Below are positions 1 through 7,626 of a stretch of 64,000 bases of DNA, piece by piece. A program made the translations under genes and the position numbers. Position 1 is the first letter of the stretch, and every line of letters starts with the position of its first letter. The stretch comes from CAWELS01 sp964468205 (GTDB lineage: Bacteria > Acidobacteriota > Terriglobia > Bryobacterales > Bryobacteraceae): NCBI GenBank assembly GCA_964468205.1, contig CAYXVG010000025.1:26296-90295 (forward strand), written 5' to 3'. The notes under the pieces were generated by a model that did no database searches, was not told the DNA's origin, and saw nothing but the letters and a program-made list of their open reading frames with translations.

Positions 1-54
1 AATCAGGCGCTGAACCGGTTCCTCCGGTTGGCCCGTCGCGCGAAATATGGCTGA
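1..54 (+). CDS. 3' end of an upstream gene (partial)
   Basis: The first 51 bases read as an open frame (NQALNRFLRLARRAKYG) ending in TGA at 52-54. It overlaps the ATG of the next gene by 8 bp, which is typical of a translationally coupled gene pair in this genome. Only 17 residues are visible, rich in Arg and Lys, so the family cannot be named. It could also be chance, since the window starts inside it. Confidence 0.4.
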   Translation, partial: NQALNRFLRLARRAKYG

Positions 55-1501
55 CGAAAAACAGCAACGATACCGTGTTTTCAAACTCCTTCTCATCATC
101 GGCGGGTTATTGGGGGTTCTCCTGCTCGTGCAGAGCGTTCGCAGCTATACGTTTGTCTCCGAACGCCTCGTCGCGGAAGAGCTTTTTCGGGATTCCGCGC
201 GGCACGCAAGTTTCGTCGTCGAGGCCGCCCGGGAGGCGGGCGTCGAGCGCCCCGAGGATTTGCAGCCTGTTCTCGAGAAAGTGCTTGTCGAACGAGCCCG
301 GGAAATCGCCTGGATCCGCCTCTTCAACCTCCGGGGCGATGTCTATGCCCGCGCCGGATCCCGGTCGATTGACGCTTTCCCAGACACCGATTTGCGCCGG
401 CTCTTTGAATCCGGCGACCGCATTGTGAAGGTCACCGAAGCCGATTCCGGCCGCGCTCTGGTCAACATCCGTCCGTTCCGGTTTCGTTGGGGTACCGCGT
501 GGCGGGAGCAATTACAACCGGTGGCCCCCGGAGAACGCCGCGCCGGCGGACCAGTCTTCATCGAACTCGGACTTCACTGGGAAGGAGTGGGGCCGGAATT
601 CGGAGGGCTCCAGCGCGCAATGTTCATTCAGGTTTCAGCAGCCGTCGCCTTGGTCGCCGCAATGGTTTTCATCGGAGTCAGGTTTCAGAGTTTCCTGCGT
701 GGTAAGCAGCTCGAGCGGCAGCTTGAAGTCGCGCGAAACGTTCAGCAGGATCTGCTGCCCACAAATTTCGGTTCCCCGGCTAATCTTGACGTTGCGGCCA
801 TCTGCGAACCGGCCTGGCAGGTGGGCGGGGATTTCTATGATATCTTCCACTCGTCCAATGATCGCGTGGCCCTGATTCTTGGCGATGTCTCCGGCAAAGG
901 CCTGCCGGCCGCTCTTCTCATGGGTATGCTCCACGGAGCGGTCCGCTCCAGCTATCCATTGACCGAGCGGCTGGATATCGAGGAGGCTACCCGCCGGCTC
1001 AATGAACTCATGTATGACGCCACCTCGGTCGAGCGTTTCGTAACGATGTTTTGGTGCCAGTATGACCCCAAGGACCGGATGTTGCGGTATGTCAACGCCG
1101 GTCATCTGGCACCGTACATCGTTCACCGGCGGGACCCTGAAAACCCCGCGATTTCGCGCCTCTCGGAAGGTGGACCAGTTCTCGGCGTTATCCCGTCGGC
1201 GCACTACGTCCAGGGAGTCGTCCCTTTTTCCCAGGGCGACTTGCTCGTTATCTACTCGGACGGAGTTGTTGAGGCCGAGGGTACCCGCGGAGAGGAATTT
1301 GGCGAGGAGCGTCTAGCCGAAGCCATTCGGCGCAATGCCGGCCGCCCTGCCGTCGTCGTTCGCGACGCCATCGTCGCCGAGGTCCGCAAATTTGCGCACG
1401 GTGCTCCGCAAGCCGACGATCTCACCCTGCTAGTCGTCCGGGCTGGCGCTGCTGTCGGACCAAGAGAATCCCTTGCCACGTCCGAGCTGCAGGTCGTCTG
1501 A
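47..1501 (+). CDS. RsbU-type PP2C/SpoIIE phosphatase, membrane anchored
   Basis: 484 aa. Membrane segments lie at about residues 11-29 and 192-212 and bracket an extracytoplasmic sensor region of about 160 residues that I do not recognise. A short coiled linker (about 215-235) leads to the SpoIIE/PP2C phosphatase domain, which carries the metal-site motifs GGDFYD (260-265), GDVSGKG (279-285) and DDLTLLVV (457-464). In this family the phosphatase dephosphorylates a phospho-Ser/Thr anti-anti-sigma factor in partner-switching control of sigma factors. No anti-sigma or STAS gene is adjacent, so the target is unknown. A second enzyme of the same class lies at 3809-5755. The start at 47 overlaps the end of the preceding frame by 8 bp. 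Confidence 0.93.
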   Translation: MADEKQQRYRVFKLLLIIGGLLGVLLLVQSVRSYTFVSERLVAEELFRDSARHASFVVEAAREAGVERPEDLQPVLEKVLVERAREIAWIRLFNLRGDVYARAGSRSIDAFPDTDLRRLFESGDRIVKVTEADSGRALVNIRPFRFRWGTAWREQLQPVAPGERRAGGPVFIELGLHWEGVGPEFGGLQRAMFIQVSAAVALVAAMVFIGVRFQSFLRGKQLERQLEVARNVQQDLLPTNFGSPANLDVAAICEPAWQVGGDFYDIFHSSNDRVALILGDVSGKGLPAALLMGMLHGAVRSSYPLTERLDIEEATRRLNELMYDATSVERFVTMFWCQYDPKDRMLRYVNAGHLAPYIVHRRDPENPAISRLSEGGPVLGVIPSAHYVQGVVPFSQGDLLVIYSDGVVEAEGTRGEEFGEERLAEAIRRNAGRPAVVVRDAIVAEVRKFAHGAPQADDLTLLVVRAGAAVGPRESLATSELQVV

Positions 1502-1563
1502 GGGGCTGCTCGCCGGACTGTAATCTGTACCGATCCCGGTTCGCATTAGAAGCCGCGGGCGGG

Positions 1564-2007
1564 TTACTCAACCTCCCTCGGCGAGAGTCTTCGCACCTCG
1601 ACCTCCCTCTCCTCGTCTCCGGCCCGCCGCAGCTCAATCTCTACCCGGCTGGCCGGCCACAGCTCCGGAAACCGCTCCCCCCACTCAATTAATGTCACCG
1701 CTTCCCGCTCCAGTATTTCCTCTAATCCAAGCGATGCCGTTTGCCGCGCGTCGTCCAACCGGTAAAGATCGACGTGGTAGACGCGGGTTGGCTCTCCGTA
1801 TTCGTGGATCAGCGTGAAGGTCGGGCTGCTGACGTCGCCTTCTTCTCCGGCGCGCAAGCCGCGCACAATTCCTTTGGCCAGAGTTGTCTTTCCCGATCCA
1901 AGGTTCCCAATCAACAGCACCACCGCCCCCGGTTTCAGTCTCCGTCCGAGATTCGCTCCGAGATCGATCGTCTCCCGCTCAGTTCTCGTCCGATAGCTCT
2001 CTGGCAC
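1564..2007 (-). CDS. tsaE: tRNA threonylcarbamoyladenosine biosynthesis ATPase TsaE
   Basis: 147 aa, the usual length for TsaE (YjeE), the P-loop ATPase partnering TsaB/TsaD to form t6A37 on ANN-decoding tRNAs. Visible are the Walker A GNLGSGKTT (34-42), SPTF (61-64), HVDLYR (78-83) and LIEWGERF (about 107-114), all family hallmarks. The start overlaps the end of nnrDE by 29 bp on the same strand, implying co-transcription. The 62-bp gap to the convergent phosphatase gene shows no clear terminator. Confidence 0.95.
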   Translation of the reverse strand: MPESYRTRTERETIDLGANLGRRLKPGAVVLLIGNLGSGKTTLAKGIVRGLRAGEEGDVSSPTFTLIHEYGEPTRVYHVDLYRLDDARQTASLGLEEILEREAVTLIEWGERFPELWPASRVEIELRRAGDEEREVEVRRLSPREVE

Positions 2008-3532
2008 TGTCCATCGCCTCCGGCAGATACCGCAGCAGGTCGGTCGCGATCAGAGCCTGTTCTCCCGTTTCCGCCGCTCCCAGTTCTCCCGCCATGCCGT
2101 GCAGCCACACCGCGGCCAGCACCGCCTCTTCCAACTGCTCGGGGAACTGTGCCGCCAGGCCGGCAATCATTCCCGTTAGGATGTCCCCCGTTCCGCCGGT
2201 TCCCATTGCGGGAGTCCCAGTCAGGTTTACCCACACCCGGCCGTCCGGAAACGCCACCAGCGTCCGGTGTCCTTTGAGCACGACCGTCACCTCGCGTTCC
2301 ATCGCAAAGCTCCGGGCCGTCCCCAGGCGGTCTGCCAACACCTCCGTGACAGACCGGCCGCAGAGCCGGGCCATCTCGCCCGGATGCGGCGTCAGCACCA
2401 TCGACGGGCGGCCTGTAAAGCCGCTTCCGGCAAGAGCGTTTAATCCGTCGGCATCGATCACCATCGGCGCTTCGAAATCTGACACCACGCGCCGGACGAA
2501 GTTTACTGTCTCGGGATCGGTCCCTAGTCCCGGTCCCATCGCAATCACGGTTTTTCCAGCGGCCACGGCCTCAATCCGGCCGTAGTCGAAGGCCTTGGGC
2601 GAGATTGTCCCCGCTTCCGTCTCCGGCAGCGCCTCCGTCATCAGCTCCGCGCAGTGTGATGCCACCACCGGTAGAGCGGACCCGGACGTTGCCACGGTCA
2701 CGAGACCCGCGCCCGAACGCAGCGCTGCCATTCCCGTCATCGCCGCCGCCCCGGTCTTCCCGCGGGAGCCGCCGATCACCAGGGCGTGGCCGTACGTGCC
2801 CTTGTGGCCGCCGGGCGATCGCGCGGCCAGCAGGTCCGCAAACAGCTCCGGATCATTCAGGGCGAGCCAAATCTCCTCATTCTCCTCGTACAACTTTGGC
2901 GGCGATCCGATCTCGCCGACTTCCAGGTCGCCAACCAGATCGCAGGCCGGCGGCAACACCTGAGCGATCTTCGGAGCCGTGAATGTCACCGTCAAATCCG
3001 CCTTCACGGCTTCGCCTGGCACTTCCCCGGAATCGCTGGCCAGTCCGGAAGGTATGTCCAGCGCGATGATTTTCGCCAACGGGAAGCCGGTTCGAATCTG
3101 CCGGATCAGTTCCAGCGCCGATCCCCTTGCTGGTCCGGTCAACCCCGTGCCGAGCACGGCGTCCACAACCAGCGTCGCGCTGCGCATCCCGGCGGTGATC
3201 TCCTCGCTCACCGGGCATCCACAGGCGGCCAGCATCCGGTAGTTCTCCGCGGCTTCCCCTTTCAGATCGTTTGGGTCCGCGGCGAATATGACATCCAGTC
3301 TCCCCGGATTCAGGCGCGTGTAGAGTTGACGCGCCACAACGAATCCATCGCCGCCATTGTTTCCTTTGCCGCAGACCACCACCACGTGATGCCCGGCCAG
3401 CGGACTATACCGTTGCTCGATTGCTTCCACTACCCGGTGGCCCGCGTTCTCCATCAGGATCAGCCCCGGGATGCCAAGCTCGACGGTCTTCCCGTCCACC
3501 TGGCGCATCTGTTCAGCCGTGAGAACCTTCAT
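1979..3532 (-). CDS. nnrDE: bifunctional NAD(P)H-hydrate epimerase / ADP-dependent NAD(P)H-hydrate dehydratase
   Basis: 517 aa, full length for the fused metabolite-repair enzyme. The N-terminal YjeF_N epimerase (about 1-220) has GKGNNGGDGFVVAR (55-68) and VVDAVLGTGLTG (about 125-137). The C-terminal YjeF_C/ribokinase-like dehydratase (about 235-510) has HKGTYGHALVIGG and the catalytic glycine-rich GTGGTGDILTG near residue 440. The enzyme repairs hydrated NAD(P)H (NADHX) in the cytosol. It starts with a 4-bp ATGA overlap with the upstream TrkA_C gene and overlaps tsaE downstream by 29 bp, so the three genes form one unit. Confidence 0.96.
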   Translation of the reverse strand: MKVLTAEQMRQVDGKTVELGIPGLILMENAGHRVVEAIEQRYSPLAGHHVVVVCGKGNNGGDGFVVARQLYTRLNPGRLDVIFAADPNDLKGEAAENYRMLAACGCPVSEEITAGMRSATLVVDAVLGTGLTGPARGSALELIRQIRTGFPLAKIIALDIPSGLASDSGEVPGEAVKADLTVTFTAPKIAQVLPPACDLVGDLEVGEIGSPPKLYEENEEIWLALNDPELFADLLAARSPGGHKGTYGHALVIGGSRGKTGAAAMTGMAALRSGAGLVTVATSGSALPVVASHCAELMTEALPETEAGTISPKAFDYGRIEAVAAGKTVIAMGPGLGTDPETVNFVRRVVSDFEAPMVIDADGLNALAGSGFTGRPSMVLTPHPGEMARLCGRSVTEVLADRLGTARSFAMEREVTVVLKGHRTLVAFPDGRVWVNLTGTPAMGTGGTGDILTGMIAGLAAQFPEQLEEAVLAAVWLHGMAGELGAAETGEQALIATDLLRYLPEAMDSARELSDEN

Positions 3533-3762
3533 GCCGCTTCACCTTTCATCCGCCTCGCCAGCTTCTCCATATCGCCTGGGCGCCCCATCGCTACCAGGTG
3601 ATCTCCGGCCTCCGGGACCTCATCCGCCGGCGGGTTGAATCGCATCGCATCGTCCCCGCGGCGAACCGCCGGCACGATCAGATCGAGTTCCCGGAGCAAT
3701 TGCATGTCCTTGAGAGGCTTCCCGGCCATCCGCAACTTCGTATCCACTTCCGTCTTGTTCAC
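3529..3762 (-). CDS. stand-alone TrkA C-terminal (RCK_C) domain protein
   Basis: 77 aa from a GTG start; an in-frame stop lies only about five codons upstream, so it cannot be much longer. The core matches the TrkA_C pattern: AGKPLKDMQL, then LIVPAVRRGDDAMRFNP, then PEAGDHLVAMGRPGDMEKL. In K+ transporters and other membrane proteins this domain binds small ligands such as cyclic di-nucleotides, and it usually follows a TrkA_N or transporter domain. Here it stands alone, overlapping nnrDE by ATGA. It may be a genuine small ligand-binding protein or the remnant of a larger gene; ATGA coupling favours translation. Confidence 0.75.
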   Translation of the reverse strand: MNKTEVDTKLRMAGKPLKDMQLLRELDLIVPAVRRGDDAMRFNPPADEVPEAGDHLVAMGRPGDMEKLARRMKGEAA

Positions 3763-3808
3763 GCGGGATGACGCCCCTCACAATGGAGTGAGCGCTTTGA
3801 CCGCCAAG

Positions 3809-5755
3809 CTACAGCCTCCTAGCAATCAGGATCGTCATGTCATCCTGTAACTCGGGTGAGCCGGTCCAATCCAGCACCGATTCCATCACTGTCCTGACGA
3901 TGCTGTCCAGGCTCAGATGAGCGTTCCGCTGCACGACCTCCTTCACCCGCTCCTCGCCGAACATCTCTCCGTACTCATTCTCCGGCTCCGTAATGCCGTC
4001 CGTGAATATGAGCAGCAGGTCCCCGCTCTCAAGTTGCAGCCGGCTTTCGCCGTATTGCGCAAACGGAAACGCGCCCACCACCATGCCGTTGACATCCAGT
4101 TCCGATACTTTGCCATCGCGGAACAGCATCGGTGGCAGGTGGCCGGCGTTCGTGTAGGTCAGCATCCCGGAATTGTCATCGTATACCGAGAAATAGAACG
4201 TCGCGTACTTCTCCGGGGAAGTGTCGGCGTAGACCTGCTCGTTCAACTGGCTCACCAATTTCGAAGTGGACATTTCCCGCTGCCCATCGAGGCAACTTCT
4301 GACTTGGGTTCGCAGCGAGGATTGCAGTGTCGCCATTAGCAGCGCGGCCGAAATCCCCTTTCCTGCCACGTCGCCGAGGGCGATTACCGCTGAGTGATCA
4401 TTCAGCCCCTGGTAGTCGTAATAATCTCCCGAAACCATCCGCGCCGGATTGCAGATTGCGAGGAGGTCGAGCTTCGACAGCGCCGGCGTCGATTTCGGGT
4501 AGAGCTGCCGTTGCACGGCCTGAGCGATCTCCAACTCGGCCTGCATGCGTTCATTCTCCTTCGACACTTCAAGCAGCCGCTCGAGATTTTTGGTCATTTC
4601 ATTGAATGATTCGCTCACTACGGCCAGTTGATCGTTGCCCTTCACTTCGACTCGGTGGGAGAAATCTCCCCTTTGCACGTGCTGGGTCCACTCGTAGAGA
4701 TCACTGAACGCGCTGGTTATGGTCCGCGTCAGGGAGACGCCAATCAGCAGCGAGATCACTTCGACGATTAGAAAAATGATCATCAACCCCGAGAGGATGA
4801 GCAGTACCGGGCGGTTCTGGGCATTCTGAATGAAGATAATATCCAGCACCGCCGAGAAGCGGGAATGGATGCTGAGGAGCCCGCCGGTAACAGTCGGCGG
4901 AGTGCTCCATATTGCCACTGGAATGTTGGTTCCCTGCTTGAAGTCGATGTCGAAGCGGTTTCGCTGTGGCGGCATCACGTCGCCCGCGTCGCCGGGCTCC
5001 CCGTCGACCGGATGATGAGGCCGCATTATGCGGCGGCCGGGTCCGCCGCCCGGTTCATCCGCGAACTCGAGAATCGTCACTTCTCCGATGCCCGGAGTAA
5101 GCGACAAAAGAAACTGGCGCGTCAGCGGGGAAAGCAGCGTCACCTTCGTCTGCCCGCGGATCACCCTCGCCCAGGTGTATAGCAGTTCGCCTTTCACCAC
5201 TACGCCCGAGACTTCACCCCATCCTTCGGGCGGTGGGTCAAATCCGGGCTCCGCTGGAAATCGCACGCGCCCCCTGTCTTCCACCAGCACTTCCAGTTTT
5301 GGAAAGTCCCTGTCGAGGATCGTCTTCACCCGTTCCCACGCGCGTTCTCTTTGGTTTGGCGGTGTCTCCGCGAGCGTCTGAGCCGAGATGTTCAGCGACT
5401 CCAGCCGGCGATCCAATTCCCTGCTCACAAGGAAGACGGAAATCTGACTGGCGAGCGCCCAACTGCATCCGAACGCCAGAATCCCGATCAGCAAAATCGG
5501 TACCAGTGCGATGAACAGGTACGCTACCAGGAGGCGATTGCGAAGATTCCAGATCGCCCTGCGGACACCGATATTCAGCCACCGGATTCCGGCAACCGCC
5601 CCGGCGGCGACCACCGCAACCAACAACAGAAACTGCGCCGCGCCGCTGACATTCGTGAGCCTGGACAGCACATACGCCACCAGGGCTAGGAGGAACAGCT
5701 TGTCCGGCCAGCCTAGTTGGCTCCAGATTCCCTTCAGCCTTGCCGGCGCAGCCAT
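3809..5755 (-). CDS. HAMP-containing PP2C/SpoIIE phosphatase
   Basis: 648 aa from the ATG at 5755, which begins 1 bp after the stop of the LOG gene. A GTG at 5803 would add 16 residues and overlap that gene by 47 bp, and has a GGAGGG-like sequence upstream, so the start is uncertain. Three hydrophobic segments near the N-terminus are followed by an extracytoplasmic region of about 200 residues, another membrane helix (LLILSGLMIIFLIVEVISLL), a HAMP linker and a coiled coil. The C-terminal SpoIIE domain has the motifs SGDYYDY, GDVAGKG and DDMTILI. The architecture is that of an RsbU/IcfG-type stress or partner-switch phosphatase sensing an external signal. It is last in a minus-strand run from lpxD. 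Confidence 0.92.
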   Translation of the reverse strand: MAAPARLKGIWSQLGWPDKLFLLALVAYVLSRLTNVSGAAQFLLLVAVVAAGAVAGIRWLNIGVRRAIWNLRNRLLVAYLFIALVPILLIGILAFGCSWALASQISVFLVSRELDRRLESLNISAQTLAETPPNQRERAWERVKTILDRDFPKLEVLVEDRGRVRFPAEPGFDPPPEGWGEVSGVVVKGELLYTWARVIRGQTKVTLLSPLTRQFLLSLTPGIGEVTILEFADEPGGGPGRRIMRPHHPVDGEPGDAGDVMPPQRNRFDIDFKQGTNIPVAIWSTPPTVTGGLLSIHSRFSAVLDIIFIQNAQNRPVLLILSGLMIIFLIVEVISLLIGVSLTRTITSAFSDLYEWTQHVQRGDFSHRVEVKGNDQLAVVSESFNEMTKNLERLLEVSKENERMQAELEIAQAVQRQLYPKSTPALSKLDLLAICNPARMVSGDYYDYQGLNDHSAVIALGDVAGKGISAALLMATLQSSLRTQVRSCLDGQREMSTSKLVSQLNEQVYADTSPEKYATFYFSVYDDNSGMLTYTNAGHLPPMLFRDGKVSELDVNGMVVGAFPFAQYGESRLQLESGDLLLIFTDGITEPENEYGEMFGEERVKEVVQRNAHLSLDSIVRTVMESVLDWTGSPELQDDMTILIARRL

Positions 5756-5756
5756 G

Positions 5757-6554
5757 TTAGGTTCGGGACTTGGCAAGTGAAGGTGTCTCCTCTTCCGGGC
5801 CACCCGGAGCTCCCTCCACCTCGAGATAGTGCCTCGTCAAGCCGTCTTTCAAGATCTCCAAAGCCGAGTCGGGATCATTAGCATACTGGAAAAGCTTCAC
5901 GTCTTCGGGGCTGATCGTTCCGTATCTCACCAGGGCGTCAAAGCTCACCACCTCTTCCCAGAATTCCTGGCCATAGAGAACGACAACCATCTTCTTCGCG
6001 AGTTTCTGCGTCTGGACGAGCGTCAGAAGTTCAAACATTTCGTCCAACGTGCCGAACCCGCCGGGGAAGATGACAATGGCCTTGGCGGGATAAGCGAACC
6101 AAAACTTGCGCATGAAGAAGTAGCGGAACTCCATGCACAACTCCGGCGTTATGTACGGATTCTCGTGCTGCTCGAAGGGAAGCCCGATGTTCAGTCCGAT
6201 GTTGCGCGAGCCCGCGTCGTGAGCGCCCCGGTTGGCCGCCTCCATGATGCCAGGGCCTCCTCCGGTGCAAACTACGAAACGGCGGCCCAGCGACTCGTCA
6301 AGGCCGTCGGACCACTCGGACAGCTTCCGCGCCAGTTCCCGCGCCTCGCGGTAGAAGCGGCTTAGCGGCCCCTCCTCCTGAATTCGGGCCGAGCCGAACA
6401 TTACGACTGTGTCGTGAACCTTCTCCCGGCGGAACTGCGCCAGCGGAAACAGGAATTCCGACATGATGCGGATCGCTCGTCCATCGCGGCTTTCCAGGAA
6501 ACCATCGTTCTTGTACGCCAGCGGCGCGCAGCAGTTGCGTGTCGTCTCATCCAT
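5757..6554 (-). CDS. LOG family protein (Rossmann-fold nucleotide-binding, TIGR00730-like)
   Basis: 265 aa. Contains the paired LOG-family signatures GGGPGIMEAANRGA and PGGFGTLDEMFE, with the conserved Arg/Glu of the nucleotide-monophosphate phosphoribohydrolase site. The family includes cytokinin-activating enzymes and the nucleosidase PpnN. The longer N-terminal part (about 70 residues before the fold) resembles the larger bacterial 'lysine decarboxylase-like' subgroup, whose substrate is usually purine monophosphates. It overlaps the end of lpxD by 8 bp and is followed after 1 bp by the phosphatase gene, so it lies in the middle of an operon. The actual substrate cannot be read from the sequence. 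Confidence 0.9.
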   Translation of the reverse strand: MDETTRNCCAPLAYKNDGFLESRDGRAIRIMSEFLFPLAQFRREKVHDTVVMFGSARIQEEGPLSRFYREARELARKLSEWSDGLDESLGRRFVVCTGGGPGIMEAANRGAHDAGSRNIGLNIGLPFEQHENPYITPELCMEFRYFFMRKFWFAYPAKAIVIFPGGFGTLDEMFELLTLVQTQKLAKKMVVVLYGQEFWEEVVSFDALVRYGTISPEDVKLFQYANDPDSALEILKDGLTRHYLEVEGAPGGPEEETPSLAKSRT

Positions 6555-7593
6555 CTGTTTGTGTTTGTCCCTTCATCGCTTTTTCGAGCTCCTCGATATG
6601 GCGTTCCAGTTTTCTCACACGCTTGATCAGATCCGGGGTCTTTGAGAAGGCCGCCACTGCGCGACGCCACTCCGCGGAATCGATGGCCGGATAGCCGGAA
6701 ATCATCTTCCCTTTCTCAACACTGTTTGGTATGCCGCTCTGCGCCGTGGCGATCACGCCTTCGCCGATAGTCAGGTGCCCGGCCACGCCGACTTGCCCGG
6801 TCAACAGCACGTTTCGCTCCAGCACCGTGCTTCCCGCCAGGCCGACTTGCGCGCACAAGATGTTGTCCTCTCCCACCTCGCTCGCGTGGCCCACCTGCAC
6901 CAGGTTGTCGAGCTTCGCGCCGCGGCGAACCCGTGTTTCGCCAACCGTCGCCCGGTCCACGGCGCTCAGGCTCTGGATCTCGACATCGTTTTCTATTACC
7001 GCCGGGCCGGATTGCACGATCTTGTAGTGCGAGCCGTCGCTTCTCTTGGCGAAACCGAAGCCGTCGCCGCCAATCACTACCCCGTTCTGAAGAATCACCC
7101 GGTCTCCGATCCGGCACCGCTCCCGCACAGTCGCGTGCGAGTGCGCCTGGAAATCGTCGCCAATCTCCGCTCCGGTGTAAATCACCACGTGCGGATGCAG
7201 AATCGCGTTCCTCCCAATTCGGACGTTCTCGCCCACAACACAGTAAGCTCCAATCGAAGCGCCTTCGCCGATCCTGGCCGATCCGGCGATCACTGCGGTT
7301 TCGTGAATGCCGGGCTGCGGGCGCGGCGGCTCATAGAAGAACTCGAGCGCCCGGGCGAAATCCAAGTACGGATTCTCCGAGATCAAGAAGTTGAGATCTA
7401 CCCCGTCCACCGGCTCCCTCACGAAGATGGCGCCTGCCTTGGTCTCTTTCACCTTCCCGGCGTAGCGGGGATTGGCGAGAAACGTGATATGGTCCGGACC
7501 CGCATGTTCCAGTCCGGCCATCCCGCTGGCCTCGAAGCCAGCGTCCCCGATAAGGGTACATCCGAGTTTCTCGGCGATTTCTCCAAGTTTCAT
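6547..7593 (-). CDS. lpxD: UDP-3-O-(3-hydroxyacyl)glucosamine N-acyltransferase LpxD
   Basis: 348 aa, full length. The N-terminal uridine-binding domain (about 1-95) is followed by a left-handed beta helix of hexapeptide repeats (about 100-310), including GGDGFGFA and the region DNLVQVGH that carries the catalytic His, then a C-terminal helical extension ending in a charged coiled coil. It transfers a 3-hydroxyacyl chain from ACP onto UDP-3-O-acyl-glucosamine, the third step of lipid A synthesis, so the organism makes a lipid A-type outer membrane. The gene is divergent from the barrel gene at 7627, with only 33 bp between start codons. Confidence 0.96.
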   Translation of the reverse strand: MKLGEIAEKLGCTLIGDAGFEASGMAGLEHAGPDHITFLANPRYAGKVKETKAGAIFVREPVDGVDLNFLISENPYLDFARALEFFYEPPRPQPGIHETAVIAGSARIGEGASIGAYCVVGENVRIGRNAILHPHVVIYTGAEIGDDFQAHSHATVRERCRIGDRVILQNGVVIGGDGFGFAKRSDGSHYKIVQSGPAVIENDVEIQSLSAVDRATVGETRVRRGAKLDNLVQVGHASEVGEDNILCAQVGLAGSTVLERNVLLTGQVGVAGHLTIGEGVIATAQSGIPNSVEKGKMISGYPAIDSAEWRRAVAAFSKTPDLIKRVRKLERHIEELEKAMKGQTQTDG

Positions 7594-7626
7594 TGCAGCT
7601 TTACTGCTTCAGGTTACACTGAAGGT

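Noticed and set aside
6775..7626. Upstream extension of the plug-less barrel frame
   Set aside because: It lies antisense to lpxD and shows no receptor-like sequence. The signal peptide starting at 7627 is the natural N-terminus.
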